From an uncultured Rothia sp. (lineage in GTDB: Bacteria > Actinomycetota > Actinomycetes > Actinomycetales > Micrococcaceae): DNA of 64,000 nt. The stretch is taken from the NCBI GenBank assembly GCA_946221065.1, contig CAMIIO010000003.1, positions 1 through 64,000 of the forward strand, written 5' to 3'. The notes beneath the pieces are model-generated. The model made no database searches. It saw only the letters and a program-made list of their open reading frames with translations, and was not told where the DNA came from. Below are positions 54,534-63,973 of the stretch, one piece after another (positions within the stretch are counted from its first letter, which is position 1; every line of letters begins with the position of its first letter). The position numbers and the translations under genes were made by a program.

Positions 54534-55525
54534 TGACTTACTTGAACACCGACCGCCCGGCACAGCCCTGGACCGGGCGCGACGACGGCGACGCCCCCGA
54601 ACACGCCCGCTGGTTCAAAATCGTACAGGTTCTTGACGCGAACGCTACCGCGGAAGACGCCGACGCCGTGCTCATCGGCTTTGCCTCCGATGAGGGAGTA
54701 CGCCGAAATAAAGGACGGCAGGGTGCCAAAGAAGCCCCAGGCGCGCTACGCACGGCACTTGCAGGAATGTCACTCACCCCAGCACAGGCTGCTCTGAAAA
54801 TTCTGGACGCCGGCGACGTCGTCGTGGACGGGCAAGCCCTCGAAGCCGGGCAACAGCGCCTGGCTAACCAAGTTGCCACCATTATTGATAACTGCAAGGG
54901 ACTACCCATAGTTCTTGGCGGTGGACACGAAGTTGCCTTCGGCACCTACTCGGGCGTGGCGCAAAGTGCCCGGCGCACAGGGCAACGCATGGGCATCTTA
55001 AATCTGGACGCCCACTTTGACCTGCGCCAAGCAGAACATCCCAGCTCAGGAACACCCTTCCGCCAGGCACTCGAAGCCGAGCGTGAAGCCGGCACCGAAC
55101 TACGCTACGCCATCGTGGGAATCAGCCAGCCCTCCAATACCCAGGCGCTGTTCAATACCGCCGAAGAGTTTGGGGTGCGCTACCTGCTGGACACCGAATC
55201 GCAGGTAGGCGATATCCAGAAGGTTCGTGAGTTCATTGCAGAGTTCACCGCCGATATTGACCTGCTCTACCTCACCGTGGACTTAGACGTACTCCCGGCG
55301 GCAGTAGCACCGGGCGTTAGTGCCCCGGCAGGCTACGGCGTCCCGCTAGAGGTTATTCTCACCGCCGTCACCGCCGCCGCTCAGAGCGGAAAACTCGTGG
55401 CAGCCGATATCGCCGAACTCAACCCAAGCCTTGACGTTGATCACCGCACCGCCCGCACCGCAGCGCGCATTCTGCACACTATTCTTAACCATCTCTCCGA
55501 AGAAAAGGCACAGCACCATGACTAA
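54533..55525 (+). CDS. hutG: Formimidoylglutamase (ureohydrolase/arginase family)
   Basis: 330 residues from ATG 54533, overlapping the hutI stop (TGATG); a GTG one codon earlier is also possible. Manganese ligands H132 (GGGHEVAFGTY), D159, H161, D163 (NLDAHFDLR) and the pair in TVDLDVLP. Hydrolyses formiminoglutamate to glutamate and formamide. Confidence 0.93.
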   Translation: MTYLNTDRPAQPWTGRDDGDAPEHARWFKIVQVLDANATAEDADAVLIGFASDEGVRRNKGRQGAKEAPGALRTALAGMSLTPAQAALKILDAGDVVVDGQALEAGQQRLANQVATIIDNCKGLPIVLGGGHEVAFGTYSGVAQSARRTGQRMGILNLDAHFDLRQAEHPSSGTPFRQALEAEREAGTELRYAIVGISQPSNTQALFNTAEEFGVRYLLDTESQVGDIQKVREFIAEFTADIDLLYLTVDLDVLPAAVAPGVSAPAGYGVPLEVILTAVTAAAQSGKLVAADIAELNPSLDVDHRTARTAARILHTILNHLSEEKAQHHD

Positions 55526-57068
55526 CACCCGCCCGCACGTAGAAGTAGGTATCGGCGCCCTCAGCTTTGAGGACGTCATCAACGTGGCACGCCACAACGC
55601 CACCGTATCCATCAGCGAAGAATCGCTGGCAGAAATCGCCCGATCTGCCGAGCGAGTGCGCGAACTCGCCCACCACGAAAAGCCCGTGTACGGTGTGTCC
55701 ACAGGATTCGGTGCGCTTGCCTCCAAACACGTTCCGCTAGAACAGCGCACTATCTTACAAAAGAGTCTTATCCGCTCCCATGCCGCCGGATCCGGCCCCG
55801 AAGTAGAACGCGAAGTCATCCGCGCACTCATGCTCCTACGTCTTTCCACCATGGCAACCGGACGCACCGGCGTGCGCCCCGAAGTTGCCCAGGCATACGC
55901 CGGAATGCTCAGCGCCGGCATTACCCCCGTGGTCTTTGAATACGGTTCACTGGGTTGCTCCGGGGATTTGGCACCGCTGGCACACTGCGCGCTCGCTATT
56001 ATCGGGGAGGGACAGGTTCGCGACGCCAAGGGTAATCTCAAAGATTCCGCAGATGCTCTTGCCGAAGTCGGGCTGGCGCCGGTAGAACTTGCCGAGAAGG
56101 AGGGACTGGCCCTTATTAACGGCACCGACGGTATGCTCGGCATGCTGGTGATGGCTATTACCGATCTGGACAAGCTGGTTCGCTTAGCCGACGTCGCCGC
56201 CGCCATGAGCATTGAGGGACTTGCCGGTATTGATCGCGTGTTCGCTGCGGACCTGCACGAGTTACGCCCCCATCCTGGTCAAATCGCTGCGGCCCGCAAT
56301 ATCCGCACGATTCTTGACGGCTCGGACATCATTCAACAACACGGTGAAGAGCACTCCAACTATGTGCAGGATGCCTACTCGCTACGTTGCTCACCGCAGG
56401 TTGCCGGTGCCGTGCGCGATACCATCGAACACGCTCGCTCGGTAGCCCTACGCGAACTCGCCTCCGCTATCGACAACCCGGCAGTGACTAAGGACGGTCG
56501 CGTAGAATCCAACGGCAACTTCCACGGCGCTCCCGTGGCCTACGTGCTTGACTTCCTCGCTATTGCCGTTGCCGACGCCGCCTCCATCTCCGAGCGTCGT
56601 ACTGATCGCTTCTTAGACCCCGCACGCAACCGCGGGCTCAACTCCTTCCTCGCCGCAGATCCCGGTGTGGACTCCGGGCACATGATTGCCCAATACACCC
56701 AGGCGGCTATCGTCTCCGAGCTCAAGCGCCTAGCTAACCCGGCATCGGTAGATTCCATCCCGTCCTCGGCAATGCAGGAAGACCACGTTTCTATGGGCTG
56801 GAGCGCGGCACGCAAACTCCGCAAATCCGTTGACGGACTCACCCGCGTTCTCGCCATCGAAATTTTGACGGCGGCACGCGGCATCGACATGCGCGCACCG
56901 CAACAGCCCGCCAAGGCAACCGGTGCCGTGATCGCTAAGCTCCGCGAAACCGTGCAAGGTCCCGGCCCCGACCGCTACCTGGCACCCGAAATCAATGAGA
57001 CCGTGAACCTCGTGGCATCAGGTGCATTGCTGGAGGCTGTCGAGGAAGCCATCGGCGCGCTCGACTAA
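55518..57068 (+). CDS. hutH: Histidine ammonia-lyase
   Basis: 516 residues from ATG 55518, eight bases inside the end of hutG. The MIO cofactor tripeptide is C147-S148-G149 (GSLGCSGDLAPLAH) rather than the textbook Ala-Ser-Gly; Cys at the first position is also, as far as I recall, found in other actinobacterial histidases. YGVSTGFG at 58-65 and the late QEDHVSMGW block complete the active site. Deaminates histidine to urocanate. All four Hut enzymes are in one overlapping run. Confidence 0.94.
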   Translation: MTNTRPHVEVGIGALSFEDVINVARHNATVSISEESLAEIARSAERVRELAHHEKPVYGVSTGFGALASKHVPLEQRTILQKSLIRSHAAGSGPEVEREVIRALMLLRLSTMATGRTGVRPEVAQAYAGMLSAGITPVVFEYGSLGCSGDLAPLAHCALAIIGEGQVRDAKGNLKDSADALAEVGLAPVELAEKEGLALINGTDGMLGMLVMAITDLDKLVRLADVAAAMSIEGLAGIDRVFAADLHELRPHPGQIAAARNIRTILDGSDIIQQHGEEHSNYVQDAYSLRCSPQVAGAVRDTIEHARSVALRELASAIDNPAVTKDGRVESNGNFHGAPVAYVLDFLAIAVADAASISERRTDRFLDPARNRGLNSFLAADPGVDSGHMIAQYTQAAIVSELKRLANPASVDSIPSSAMQEDHVSMGWSAARKLRKSVDGLTRVLAIEILTAARGIDMRAPQQPAKATGAVIAKLRETVQGPGPDRYLAPEINETVNLVASGALLEAVEEAIGALD

Positions 57069-57116
57069 AAGCACCCGCGGCTCTCGCACCCTGAGGCAAC
57101 TACGCACCTCACTCTT

Positions 57117-57151
57117 GTACCCGGCACAATCTTTCTGCTTGTGCCGGGTAC
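57117..57151. terminator. Bidirectional terminator between hutH and tag
   Basis: Perfect 13-bp stem (GTACCCGGCACAA and complement) with a 9-base loop. Ends of convergent genes lie on both sides. Confidence 0.8.
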
Positions 57152-57167
57152 AATTGTATGCGGGCTA

Positions 57168-57896
57168 TCACTTGGCAGTGCCGTCCTCATTCCACAACCC
57201 CGAAATCCCGCGGCGGTGGCTCCCTACCAGATGCGTGTCCACAATCCCGCACGCCTCCATCATCGCGTACACCGTCGTCGGACCCACAAAGGAAAATCCC
57301 CGCTTTTTCAAAGCCTTAGCCAGCGTCACAGATTCCTCCGATTGCGTGGGGATCTCTGTAAACGAACTCGGGGTAGGAGTAACCTTCGGGCGATAGCTCC
57401 ACATCAGCGCCGCCAGCCCGTCATCCACATACATCCCATTGGGCAACTCAAAGCCCAACAGACGAGTATCTTCCTCCGATAGTTCATCCACCGAAACGCC
57501 CTCGGCAAGTTCATCGCGGATCTGCCCCGCGCGCTCGCGAAGCTCGAGCGTAGCCCTCGCATTTTTAATCGCCGCCTGAATCTTGGGACCGGAACGGATG
57601 ACTCGCGGATCTGCCTTAATAATTTCGACGTCGTCGGCGTCAAACTGCGCCACGGCGTCGGGATCAAAACCCTCAAAATGCTCCCGGAATGCCTCCCTCT
57701 TGACGAGCACCGTGCGCCAGCTCAGCCCGGACTGGAAACCTTCCAAACAGACACGTTCAAACATGCCCTGCTCATCGGTGATGGGTACGCCCCATTCGGT
57801 GTCGTAATAGTGCTGCATGAGCGGTTCGTTCGCTGCCCAGATGGGACGGCACAGCCCGTCTTCCCCGGTGATTAAAATCTTTTTCTCTTCAGTCAT
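57168..57896 (-). CDS. tag: DNA-3-methyladenine glycosylase I
   Basis: 242 residues, about 50 more than E. coli Tag. Blocks RPIWAANEPLMQHYYDTEWGVP, ERVCLEGFQSGLSW, TVLVKREAFREHF, KALKKRGFSFVGPTTVYAMMEACGIVDTHLVGSHRR. Removes 3-methyladenine. Within 4 kb of alkB and ogt, so alkylation repair genes are grouped. The extra length is an insert around residues 125-185 (VDELSEEDTRLLGFELPNGM...), seen as an actinobacterial variant. Confidence 0.92.
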   Translation of the reverse strand: MTEEKKILITGEDGLCRPIWAANEPLMQHYYDTEWGVPITDEQGMFERVCLEGFQSGLSWRTVLVKREAFREHFEGFDPDAVAQFDADDVEIIKADPRVIRSGPKIQAAIKNARATLELRERAGQIRDELAEGVSVDELSEEDTRLLGFELPNGMYVDDGLAALMWSYRPKVTPTPSSFTEIPTQSEESVTLAKALKKRGFSFVGPTTVYAMMEACGIVDTHLVGSHRRGISGLWNEDGTAK

Positions 57897-58020
57897 GCTT
57901 GTTAGCCTAACTGCCGGGGAGAACGGGCGGAATCTTAAGGGTGTTTTGTGACCGACCAGTTGTGCCTTTGCCGCTGTGGAAAACGCCTCTTTGAGGCACG
58001 AAAAGCTGGGGAGCCGTCCG

Positions 58021-59559
58021 CTATACCAGCCCCAACCACTTCCAGTAGGTTGCCGAAAAGAGGAGAACGAGCAGATAGCCTACGATCGTTAGCGGAATAC
58101 CGGTTTTAATAAATTGCTTGGTGGTAAACGCGCCGGTGCCGTAGGCAAGCATATTTTGTGGTGCAGAAACCGGCAGCATGAATCCAAAGCTAATGAGGAA
58201 CTGCTGGATAATCACAAAACCTAGCCCATCATTCGGCGCATTCAGCGTTGAGGCCAGCGCAATATACACGGGAATCAGCGCAGAGGAGAGCGAGGTTGCC
58301 GAAGCAAATCCTAAGTGGATGAGCACGGTAAAGGCAGAAACCAGCGCGATTGTTGCCAGCATAGGCATCTCGGAAAGTCCCAGTGCGCCAAAAGTTTCGG
58401 TGGATAGCCACTTGGCGGCACCAGTAGAAAGGAGGAGCGAACCCAGGCTAATGCCGATAGCAAATACCACTAGAGTTCCCCAGTTGATGAGCTTTTCTGC
58501 CTCTTTCCAGGTAAAAACTCCGATGCCGGGAAGCAACAGAAAACCAATGGCAACCAGGGTAACGGTGGAGGAATCGACCGGGTGCAAAACATCCTCTGTA
58601 GCCCAGAAAAAGAGTAAAAGTACCGAGACAATGACCAGTCGAATCTCCTTGCCGGTCATGGGCCCTAGCTCCGTAAGCTGCTGGTGAACAGTTTCTTTAC
58701 CGCCTTCCATATGCTCGGTTTCTGGTTTAATAGCCCAGCGCATAATGAAAAACAGGGCAATAGACATGAGTAGTGACCACGGCGCCGCCCAGAGAAACCA
58801 CTCGCCCCAAGAAACGTTCTGCCCGGTGGCGTCCTGAATAAAGTTCATGGCCACGAGGTTCTGCGCTGCTGCCGTCTTAATGCCAATATTCCAGATGGAG
58901 ATTGACTGTGCCGCGGTGATAATTAGTAGCGCGGAGAGCTTGGAATTATTTGCCAGACCGAAAGCCGCTACCATACCCAGCAGAATAGGGACGATTGCGC
59001 CGCCACGGGCAGTTGCCGAGGGAACAAAGAATGCGAGAATAATCGAAATGACGATGGCGCCAATCACGATATGTGAAGTTTTCTCGCCGGCAAAGCGAAG
59101 CACAACAAGCGCAATCCGCTTATGCAATCCGGTAGCCTGCATGGCAGCGGCAAGAGCCAGCGCCGCAGCAACCAGGGCAACACCGGAGGAACTGAATCCG
59201 GTGAGTGCAATTCCTAGGGCTTTTGTGGTGCCGAGAGTCTTGTCTGGCGCCTCTGGGTCTGGGGCGAACCCCAGCGAGATCGCGGTGTAGCCAATAATCA
59301 TGATGGAAGAAACCGGGTAACTGACAGCTTCTGTGACCCACATGATGACGGCGAACCCCAGCATCGCCAGAGCAATCTGCCCATTCCAGCTCAGCGATTC
59401 GCTACCGGGAAGTAGCAAAATGCCTACCATCACAAGATGGGCAAGAATAAACCACACCGTTTTGAGATTAAAACCGGTGCGGTGAGAAGATACGGAGGAA
59501 TTTTTTTCTGTAGTATGCGAAGAATCTGCAACGGGTGCAGAGCTTGCCTGAGTCGACAT
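58021..59559 (-). CDS. SLC13/DASS-type anion:sodium symporter
   Basis: 512 residues, about twelve membrane segments with two inverted halves. Contains FFVPSATARGGAIVPILLGM and the second-half LINWGTLVVFAIGISLGSLLLSTGAAKWL, then FTVLIHLGFASATSLSSALIPVY, matching the family's SNT-type loops in degenerate form. Likely substrates are di- or tricarboxylates, or a related anion. It lies alone between tag and alkB on the same strand. Confidence 0.88.
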   Translation of the reverse strand: MSTQASSAPVADSSHTTEKNSSVSSHRTGFNLKTVWFILAHLVMVGILLLPGSESLSWNGQIALAMLGFAVIMWVTEAVSYPVSSIMIIGYTAISLGFAPDPEAPDKTLGTTKALGIALTGFSSSGVALVAAALALAAAMQATGLHKRIALVVLRFAGEKTSHIVIGAIVISIILAFFVPSATARGGAIVPILLGMVAAFGLANNSKLSALLIITAAQSISIWNIGIKTAAAQNLVAMNFIQDATGQNVSWGEWFLWAAPWSLLMSIALFFIMRWAIKPETEHMEGGKETVHQQLTELGPMTGKEIRLVIVSVLLLFFWATEDVLHPVDSSTVTLVAIGFLLLPGIGVFTWKEAEKLINWGTLVVFAIGISLGSLLLSTGAAKWLSTETFGALGLSEMPMLATIALVSAFTVLIHLGFASATSLSSALIPVYIALASTLNAPNDGLGFVIIQQFLISFGFMLPVSAPQNMLAYGTGAFTTKQFIKTGIPLTIVGYLLVLLFSATYWKWLGLV

Positions 59560-59730
59560 GGATTGTCCTCGAATAGTGTATTTTTTCCTAGCGCCTTGCT
59601 CCCACTACCCAGAGGGGCGTTGTGTGGTAAAACACAAAGGAGTAAGTGCTATCTCACACTATCGCTTTTATCGCCCTGATAAGCGCAGACTCTCTTAGCG
59701 AATAGTCCTAGAGAAGCCATAAACCCCAAA

Positions 59731-60453
59731 TCACATGCCGGTTTGCCGCAGAGTGATATTTACCCTGCCCTGGGGAAGCGTAAGAAAATCCGGAACCGTT
59801 CCCGGCAGAATTTTAGGAACCGCATGAAACATAAAACGGCTTGTCCCGCCAAAGACCACAAGATCCCCGGAAGCCAGCGGAAGGTCTTTCCACGGACGGG
59901 TCTTAGCCTGGGTATTTCCTGCTCGAAAAATCGCGGTATCACCCAGAGAGACTGAAACAATCGGCATCGAAACCTTCTCTTCTCGATCCTGGTGCATCCC
60001 CATTCTTGCGGTGGGGGAGTAATAGTTCACCACCGCGATATCGGGGTCAAAACTATTTGCCCAATCGGCTAACCCACTACCCAGTCGTGGCCAGGAAGGC
60101 GCGATTTCGTCACGGTAGGCGGTACGGAGCGCTTGCCTACCCAGCCTTTTGAGCCAGTCCGGCACCGCAAGCGGCTCGGCGTGCTGAAATGACGGCGCCG
60201 TGCGGGTATATTCAAAATTTTCCCAGTGCCAGCCCAGCGAAGTCATGCGAACGGACATGGGGTTGCCAAAAATATCGGGGTGGTGCGGCAGGATTCCTCT
60301 GCCGCTAACGCGCGGAGCCTCACCCCAGGTAAAAAATTGTCGGAGTAGGAATTGCTGTTGCTCGACGTCGAGCCATCCGGGAACATGCATGCAACCGGGG
60401 TAGATTTCCTGAGGACGGCGGGGGAGAGCACTATCGCTGAAGAGGGCAGTCAT
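59731..60453 (-). CDS. alkB: AlkB-like 2-oxoglutarate-dependent DNA dealkylase
   Basis: 240 residues. Iron ligands H154 and D156 (MHQDREE) and H210 (FMFHAVPKI), and the 2-oxoglutarate-binding Arg pair R230 and R236 (RVNITLRQTGM). Oxidatively repairs 1-methyladenine and 3-methylcytosine. Nine bases downstream of ogt on the same strand, so co-transcribed. Confidence 0.94.
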   Translation of the reverse strand: MTALFSDSALPRRPQEIYPGCMHVPGWLDVEQQQFLLRQFFTWGEAPRVSGRGILPHHPDIFGNPMSVRMTSLGWHWENFEYTRTAPSFQHAEPLAVPDWLKRLGRQALRTAYRDEIAPSWPRLGSGLADWANSFDPDIAVVNYYSPTARMGMHQDREEKVSMPIVSVSLGDTAIFRAGNTQAKTRPWKDLPLASGDLVVFGGTSRFMFHAVPKILPGTVPDFLTLPQGRVNITLRQTGM

Positions 60454-60462
60454 GCGCTCGGA

Positions 60463-61005
60463 CTAGAAGAGCTTTTCGGCTTTGCTATCGGCGGGTTCTT
60501 CGAGGTTGAGAAGCCACTGCTTCGTTTCAATACCGGCAGCGTAACCGGTGATATTACCGTCTGCGGCAATTACTCGATGGCACGGAATAAAAATCAGACA
60601 CCGATTTCTTCCCACAGCCTGCCCCACTGCCTGTGCCGGTGCGTGTGGGCCAACAATTTTGGAAATCGCTCCGTAGGTGGTGGTATAGCCGTAGGGAATC
60701 TCTTTGAGAGCCTCCCAGACGGCGAGCTGAAAGTCTGTGCCCTGCGGCCCAAGCGGAACGTCAAAGGTGGTGCGCTTGCCATCGAGATATTCTTCGAGTT
60801 CCTGAGCAGCCTGTGATAGGATGGGTTCGCTGGCGAGTTCGGTTTCTTCGCCGAGCTCTGCGGCTGTGGCAAAGTGTGCCTGATCGTCAAGCCATGCGCC
60901 GGTAAGAGCATGCCCATTGGTTGCCAGGTAGACGACGCCAAGTTTGGTGCGGGTGAGGCCGTGACGAATCTCTGGCTCTGTGAGGGCGGCTTGTTCGGTG
61001 GTCAT
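60463..61005 (-). CDS. ogt: Methylated-DNA--protein-cysteine methyltransferase
   Basis: 180 residues from ATG 61005; longer frame rejected. Active-site PCHRV with acceptor C142, preceded by the Asn-Arg of VGRNRCLIF and PYGYTTTYGAIS. Suicidal repair of O6-methylguanine. No Ada N-terminal regulatory domain. First gene of an ogt-alkB pair. Confidence 0.94.
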   Translation of the reverse strand: MTTEQAALTEPEIRHGLTRTKLGVVYLATNGHALTGAWLDDQAHFATAAELGEETELASEPILSQAAQELEEYLDGKRTTFDVPLGPQGTDFQLAVWEALKEIPYGYTTTYGAISKIVGPHAPAQAVGQAVGRNRCLIFIPCHRVIAADGNITGYAAGIETKQWLLNLEEPADSKAEKLF

Positions 61006-61163
61006 GCTGTGCTCTTCTCTGCGGGAAAGTGGCTTGGTTGCTGTTAATTCTAGCGAGCCTACCGCCCCCGCTCTCACAACGAGTGACCATCTCGTGTTGC
61101 CTAGACCACGCGGGGACGGTCCAAGCAACACAGCCTAGTCACCGTCCGCAAAAGAATGATTAC

Positions 61164-61262
61164 CCACCTCAAAAACGGCCACATACTAAAATGCACCCAG
61201 TATAAATATTCAGAAAACCTTATAAGGCGGTACTCTAGGGGCTAAGCCACCTCAAAAACGGC
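61164..61262. repeat. 16-base direct repeat upstream of lldD
   Basis: CCACCTCAAAAACGGC at 61164-61179 and again at 61247-61262, 83 bases apart, both in the gap between ogt and lldD. The second copy is 50 bases before the lldD ATG. Possible regulator binding sites. Confidence 0.6.
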
Positions 61263-61311
61263 GTAGCTTAGCACCAACACCACACGTGCAGAGTAAAGGT
61301 AGTGATTCTTG

Positions 61312-62565
61312 ATGTCCGCTTTCAGCCCCAACCGACTGGTCAACATCGCCCGCCAGCTTCCCGATCCCGGTGTCTTTACCGACTTCATGAAAGTCAAACT
61401 ACCCAGCGGAGACTTCCGTGCGGATCGCCTCGCCAAAGCGGCAGACATCTGGGACCTGCGCGCCATCGCCAAGCGTCGCACACCCAAAGGCCCCTTCGAC
61501 TACGTGGACGGCGCCGCAGAACAAGAACTTTCGCTGGCACGTTCCCGCGAAGCCTTCAACAACCTCGCTTTTGAGCCGGCAGTGCTCCGCAACGTCGCCG
61601 AGGTTTCCCTTGAAAAGACGGTTGCCGGAGCCAACGTCTCCATGCCCCTCGTCATCGCCCCCACAGGGTTCACACGCATGATGCACACCGAAGGCGAACT
61701 CGGCGGTGTCACCGCCGCTCGCCGTGCAGGCATCCCCTTTACCCTCTCCACCATGGGCACAGAAACCATTGAAGACGTCGCCGCGGCAGAACCCGACGCC
61801 CGCAAGTGGTTCCAGCTCTACCTCTGGAAAGAGAACCGCGAAAAAGCCTTCGAGCTGGTTCAACGCGCCGACGACGCCGGATACGACACCATGATGGTTA
61901 CCGTAGATACTCCCGTAACAGGTGCCCGCCACCGCGATGTGCGTAATGGCATGACCTTCCCGCCCAAGCTCACCGCTAAGACCTTCCTCAACGCTTCTTA
62001 CCGCCCCGAATGGTGGATCAACCTGCTCACCACCCGCCCACTAGGATTCACTAAATTTGGTGCGGGAACCCAAACCATTAACCAAATCGGCAATATGTTT
62101 GATCCCACCTTGAACTTCGACGACCTCAAGTGGCTCCGCGAAAAATACAGCGGCACCCTGCTGGTTAAGGGCATTCAAACCGCAGCGGACGCCGAGCTTG
62201 CTATCAAGGCAGATGCAGACGGCGTCGTACTATCCAACCACGGCGGACGCCAACTTGACCGCGCCCCCGTACCGCTCTATACCCTGCCCGAAGTACGCCG
62301 TCGAATTGGCGATGACCCCACCGTGCTGATCGACACCGGTATTATGAGCGGTGGAGACGTGGTTGCCGCGCTCGCATTAGGTGCCGACGGCGCGATGATT
62401 GGGCGTGCGTACCTTTACGGTCTAATGGCAGGCGGTGCTGAGGGTGTTGAGCGTGCGCTGGATATTTTCCGTGCAGAAATGACGCGCACCCTGCAGCTCA
62501 TGGGCGTCTCTAGCGTCAATGACCTCACTGCCGAACATGTCAAGCTTGATTGGAGAACTGTATGA
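61312..62565 (+). CDS. lldD: L-lactate dehydrogenase (FMN-dependent)
   Basis: 417 residues from ATG 61312; a TTG codon just before it is equally near the AAAGG site. FMN alpha-hydroxy-acid dehydrogenase family: PFDYVDGAAE, IAPTGFTRMMHTEGE, FQLYLWKENRE, VDTPVTGARHRD, LVKGIQTAADAELAI, the catalytic SNHGGRQLD, then DTGIMSGGDVVAALALGADGAMIGR. Oxidises L-lactate to pyruvate with electrons to the quinone pool. Overlaps the transporter gene by four bases (ATGA). Confidence 0.9.
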   Translation: MSAFSPNRLVNIARQLPDPGVFTDFMKVKLPSGDFRADRLAKAADIWDLRAIAKRRTPKGPFDYVDGAAEQELSLARSREAFNNLAFEPAVLRNVAEVSLEKTVAGANVSMPLVIAPTGFTRMMHTEGELGGVTAARRAGIPFTLSTMGTETIEDVAAAEPDARKWFQLYLWKENREKAFELVQRADDAGYDTMMVTVDTPVTGARHRDVRNGMTFPPKLTAKTFLNASYRPEWWINLLTTRPLGFTKFGAGTQTINQIGNMFDPTLNFDDLKWLREKYSGTLLVKGIQTAADAELAIKADADGVVLSNHGGRQLDRAPVPLYTLPEVRRRIGDDPTVLIDTGIMSGGDVVAALALGADGAMIGRAYLYGLMAGGAEGVERALDIFRAEMTRTLQLMGVSSVNDLTAEHVKLDWRTV

Positions 62566-63887
62566 GCGTGATACAGCATCTGCGTACAGATCTGACGCCG
62601 GGTAGTCGCCGGGCACTTATTGCTTCCATGCTGGGTACGCTGGTGGAATGGTATGACTATGCGCTCTATGGCGCGGCAGCTTCACTTATTATTGGTCCAC
62701 TGTTTTTTAGCCACATGGAGACTGGACAGACCGTGGCAGCGTTCGCTACCTTTGCCGTGGGCTTTATCGCTCGCCCGCTGGGTGGCTTGCTGATTGGTCA
62801 GATTGGGGATCGACGGGGTAGAAAGCCGGCAATGCTGTTAACTATCCTGATTATGGCGGTTTCCACGGTGGGTATTGGTTTACTTCCTACCGCGCAGACC
62901 TGGGGCATTTGGGCTGTTGTTGCACTTATTTTCTTGCGGTTGCTTCAAGGCTTGGGTGCCGGGGCAGAACTGACAGGCGCGATGACGCTGGTTGCCGAGT
63001 ACACTCCGGTACAGCGCCGCGGGCTCTGGACATCGTTAGTGCTTTCCATGCCCGCCGCGGGATCTATGATTGCCACGCTCTCCTTTCTTGCAGTAAGCCA
63101 TCTGCCCACCGAATCCTTTACCGGTTGGGGCTGGCGTCTACCGTTTATTGCTTCTGCCGTACTTTTTGGTGTGGCAATTTATATGCGGAACAAGTTGGAG
63201 GAATCACCCGAATACCGCCTGGCGATGGAGCAACAAGAGAATAAGAGCGCGCAGAGTGCCCCTATCCGTGAGGTGTTGCAGAAGGACTGGCGGAACGTTG
63301 TGCTGGGTTTTATGGCTGTTACCGGTCATAACGCCAATAACTACATTATTTCGATTGCTTCGCTTTCTGTGATGACGCAGTACGGCGGGATGGATCGCAG
63401 TAGCGCGCTAACCGCCGTAATGCTTGCAATCACGCTTGCCGTCTTTCTGTCGCCGGTAGGTGGACACCTGGCGGATAAATTTGGTGCCGGTAAGGTGATG
63501 GGCATTGGAGCCTTGATTGGTCTGATTCACGCATACCCGCTGTTCTGGGCTTTTACTTCCGGAAATTTTTGGCTGATTCTCGCGGCTCTGATGGTTTCAT
63601 ACGGGGTGGTTATGGCAACGACCTCGGGGCCTCAGGGTGCCTTTGTGGCTAATCTTTTTCCGGTGCGTACTCGGTTTACTGGAACGGCGTTAGCCCGGGA
63701 ATTTAGCGGTGCGCTAGTGGCTGGATTTACCCCGATGATTGTGGCGTTATTGTTTAGAGTAGGTAACGGGAGTATTATCCTCCCTGCAACTTATATGGCA
63801 TGCTGCTTTGGCGTGACGGTTGCGGGTATGGTGATAGCACGCGGTAAGGGCGATAATGCTGCTGCCGCAAAACTGCTCAATAACTAG
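62562..63887 (+). CDS. MFS transporter, metabolite:H+ symporter (MHS) family
   Basis: 441 residues from ATG 62562, coupled to lldD through an ATGA overlap with GGAGA upstream. Twelve membrane segments; MLGTLVEWYDYALYGAAA and FIARPLGGLLIGQIGDRRGRKPAM are the MHS signatures, as in ProP, KgtP and ShiA. Coupling to lldD makes lactate or another hydroxy acid a likely substrate, but the family is broad. Confidence 0.88.
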   Translation: MSVIQHLRTDLTPGSRRALIASMLGTLVEWYDYALYGAAASLIIGPLFFSHMETGQTVAAFATFAVGFIARPLGGLLIGQIGDRRGRKPAMLLTILIMAVSTVGIGLLPTAQTWGIWAVVALIFLRLLQGLGAGAELTGAMTLVAEYTPVQRRGLWTSLVLSMPAAGSMIATLSFLAVSHLPTESFTGWGWRLPFIASAVLFGVAIYMRNKLEESPEYRLAMEQQENKSAQSAPIREVLQKDWRNVVLGFMAVTGHNANNYIISIASLSVMTQYGGMDRSSALTAVMLAITLAVFLSPVGGHLADKFGAGKVMGIGALIGLIHAYPLFWAFTSGNFWLILAALMVSYGVVMATTSGPQGAFVANLFPVRTRFTGTALAREFSGALVAGFTPMIVALLFRVGNGSIILPATYMACCFGVTVAGMVIARGKGDNAAAAKLLNN

Positions 63888-63926
63888 CAGCCAGTAACTA
63901 GCCATCAGGGCTATAAAACATGCAAG

Positions 63927-63973
63927 AAAACCCCGGTTGCTGATTTCATGTCAGTCACCGGGGTTGTGCTTTT
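63927..63973 (+). terminator. Terminator after the MHS transporter gene
   Basis: Stem AACCCCGG / CCGGGGTT with an inner imperfect TGCTGA/TCAGTCA pairing, followed by TTTT at 63970. Confidence 0.8.
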
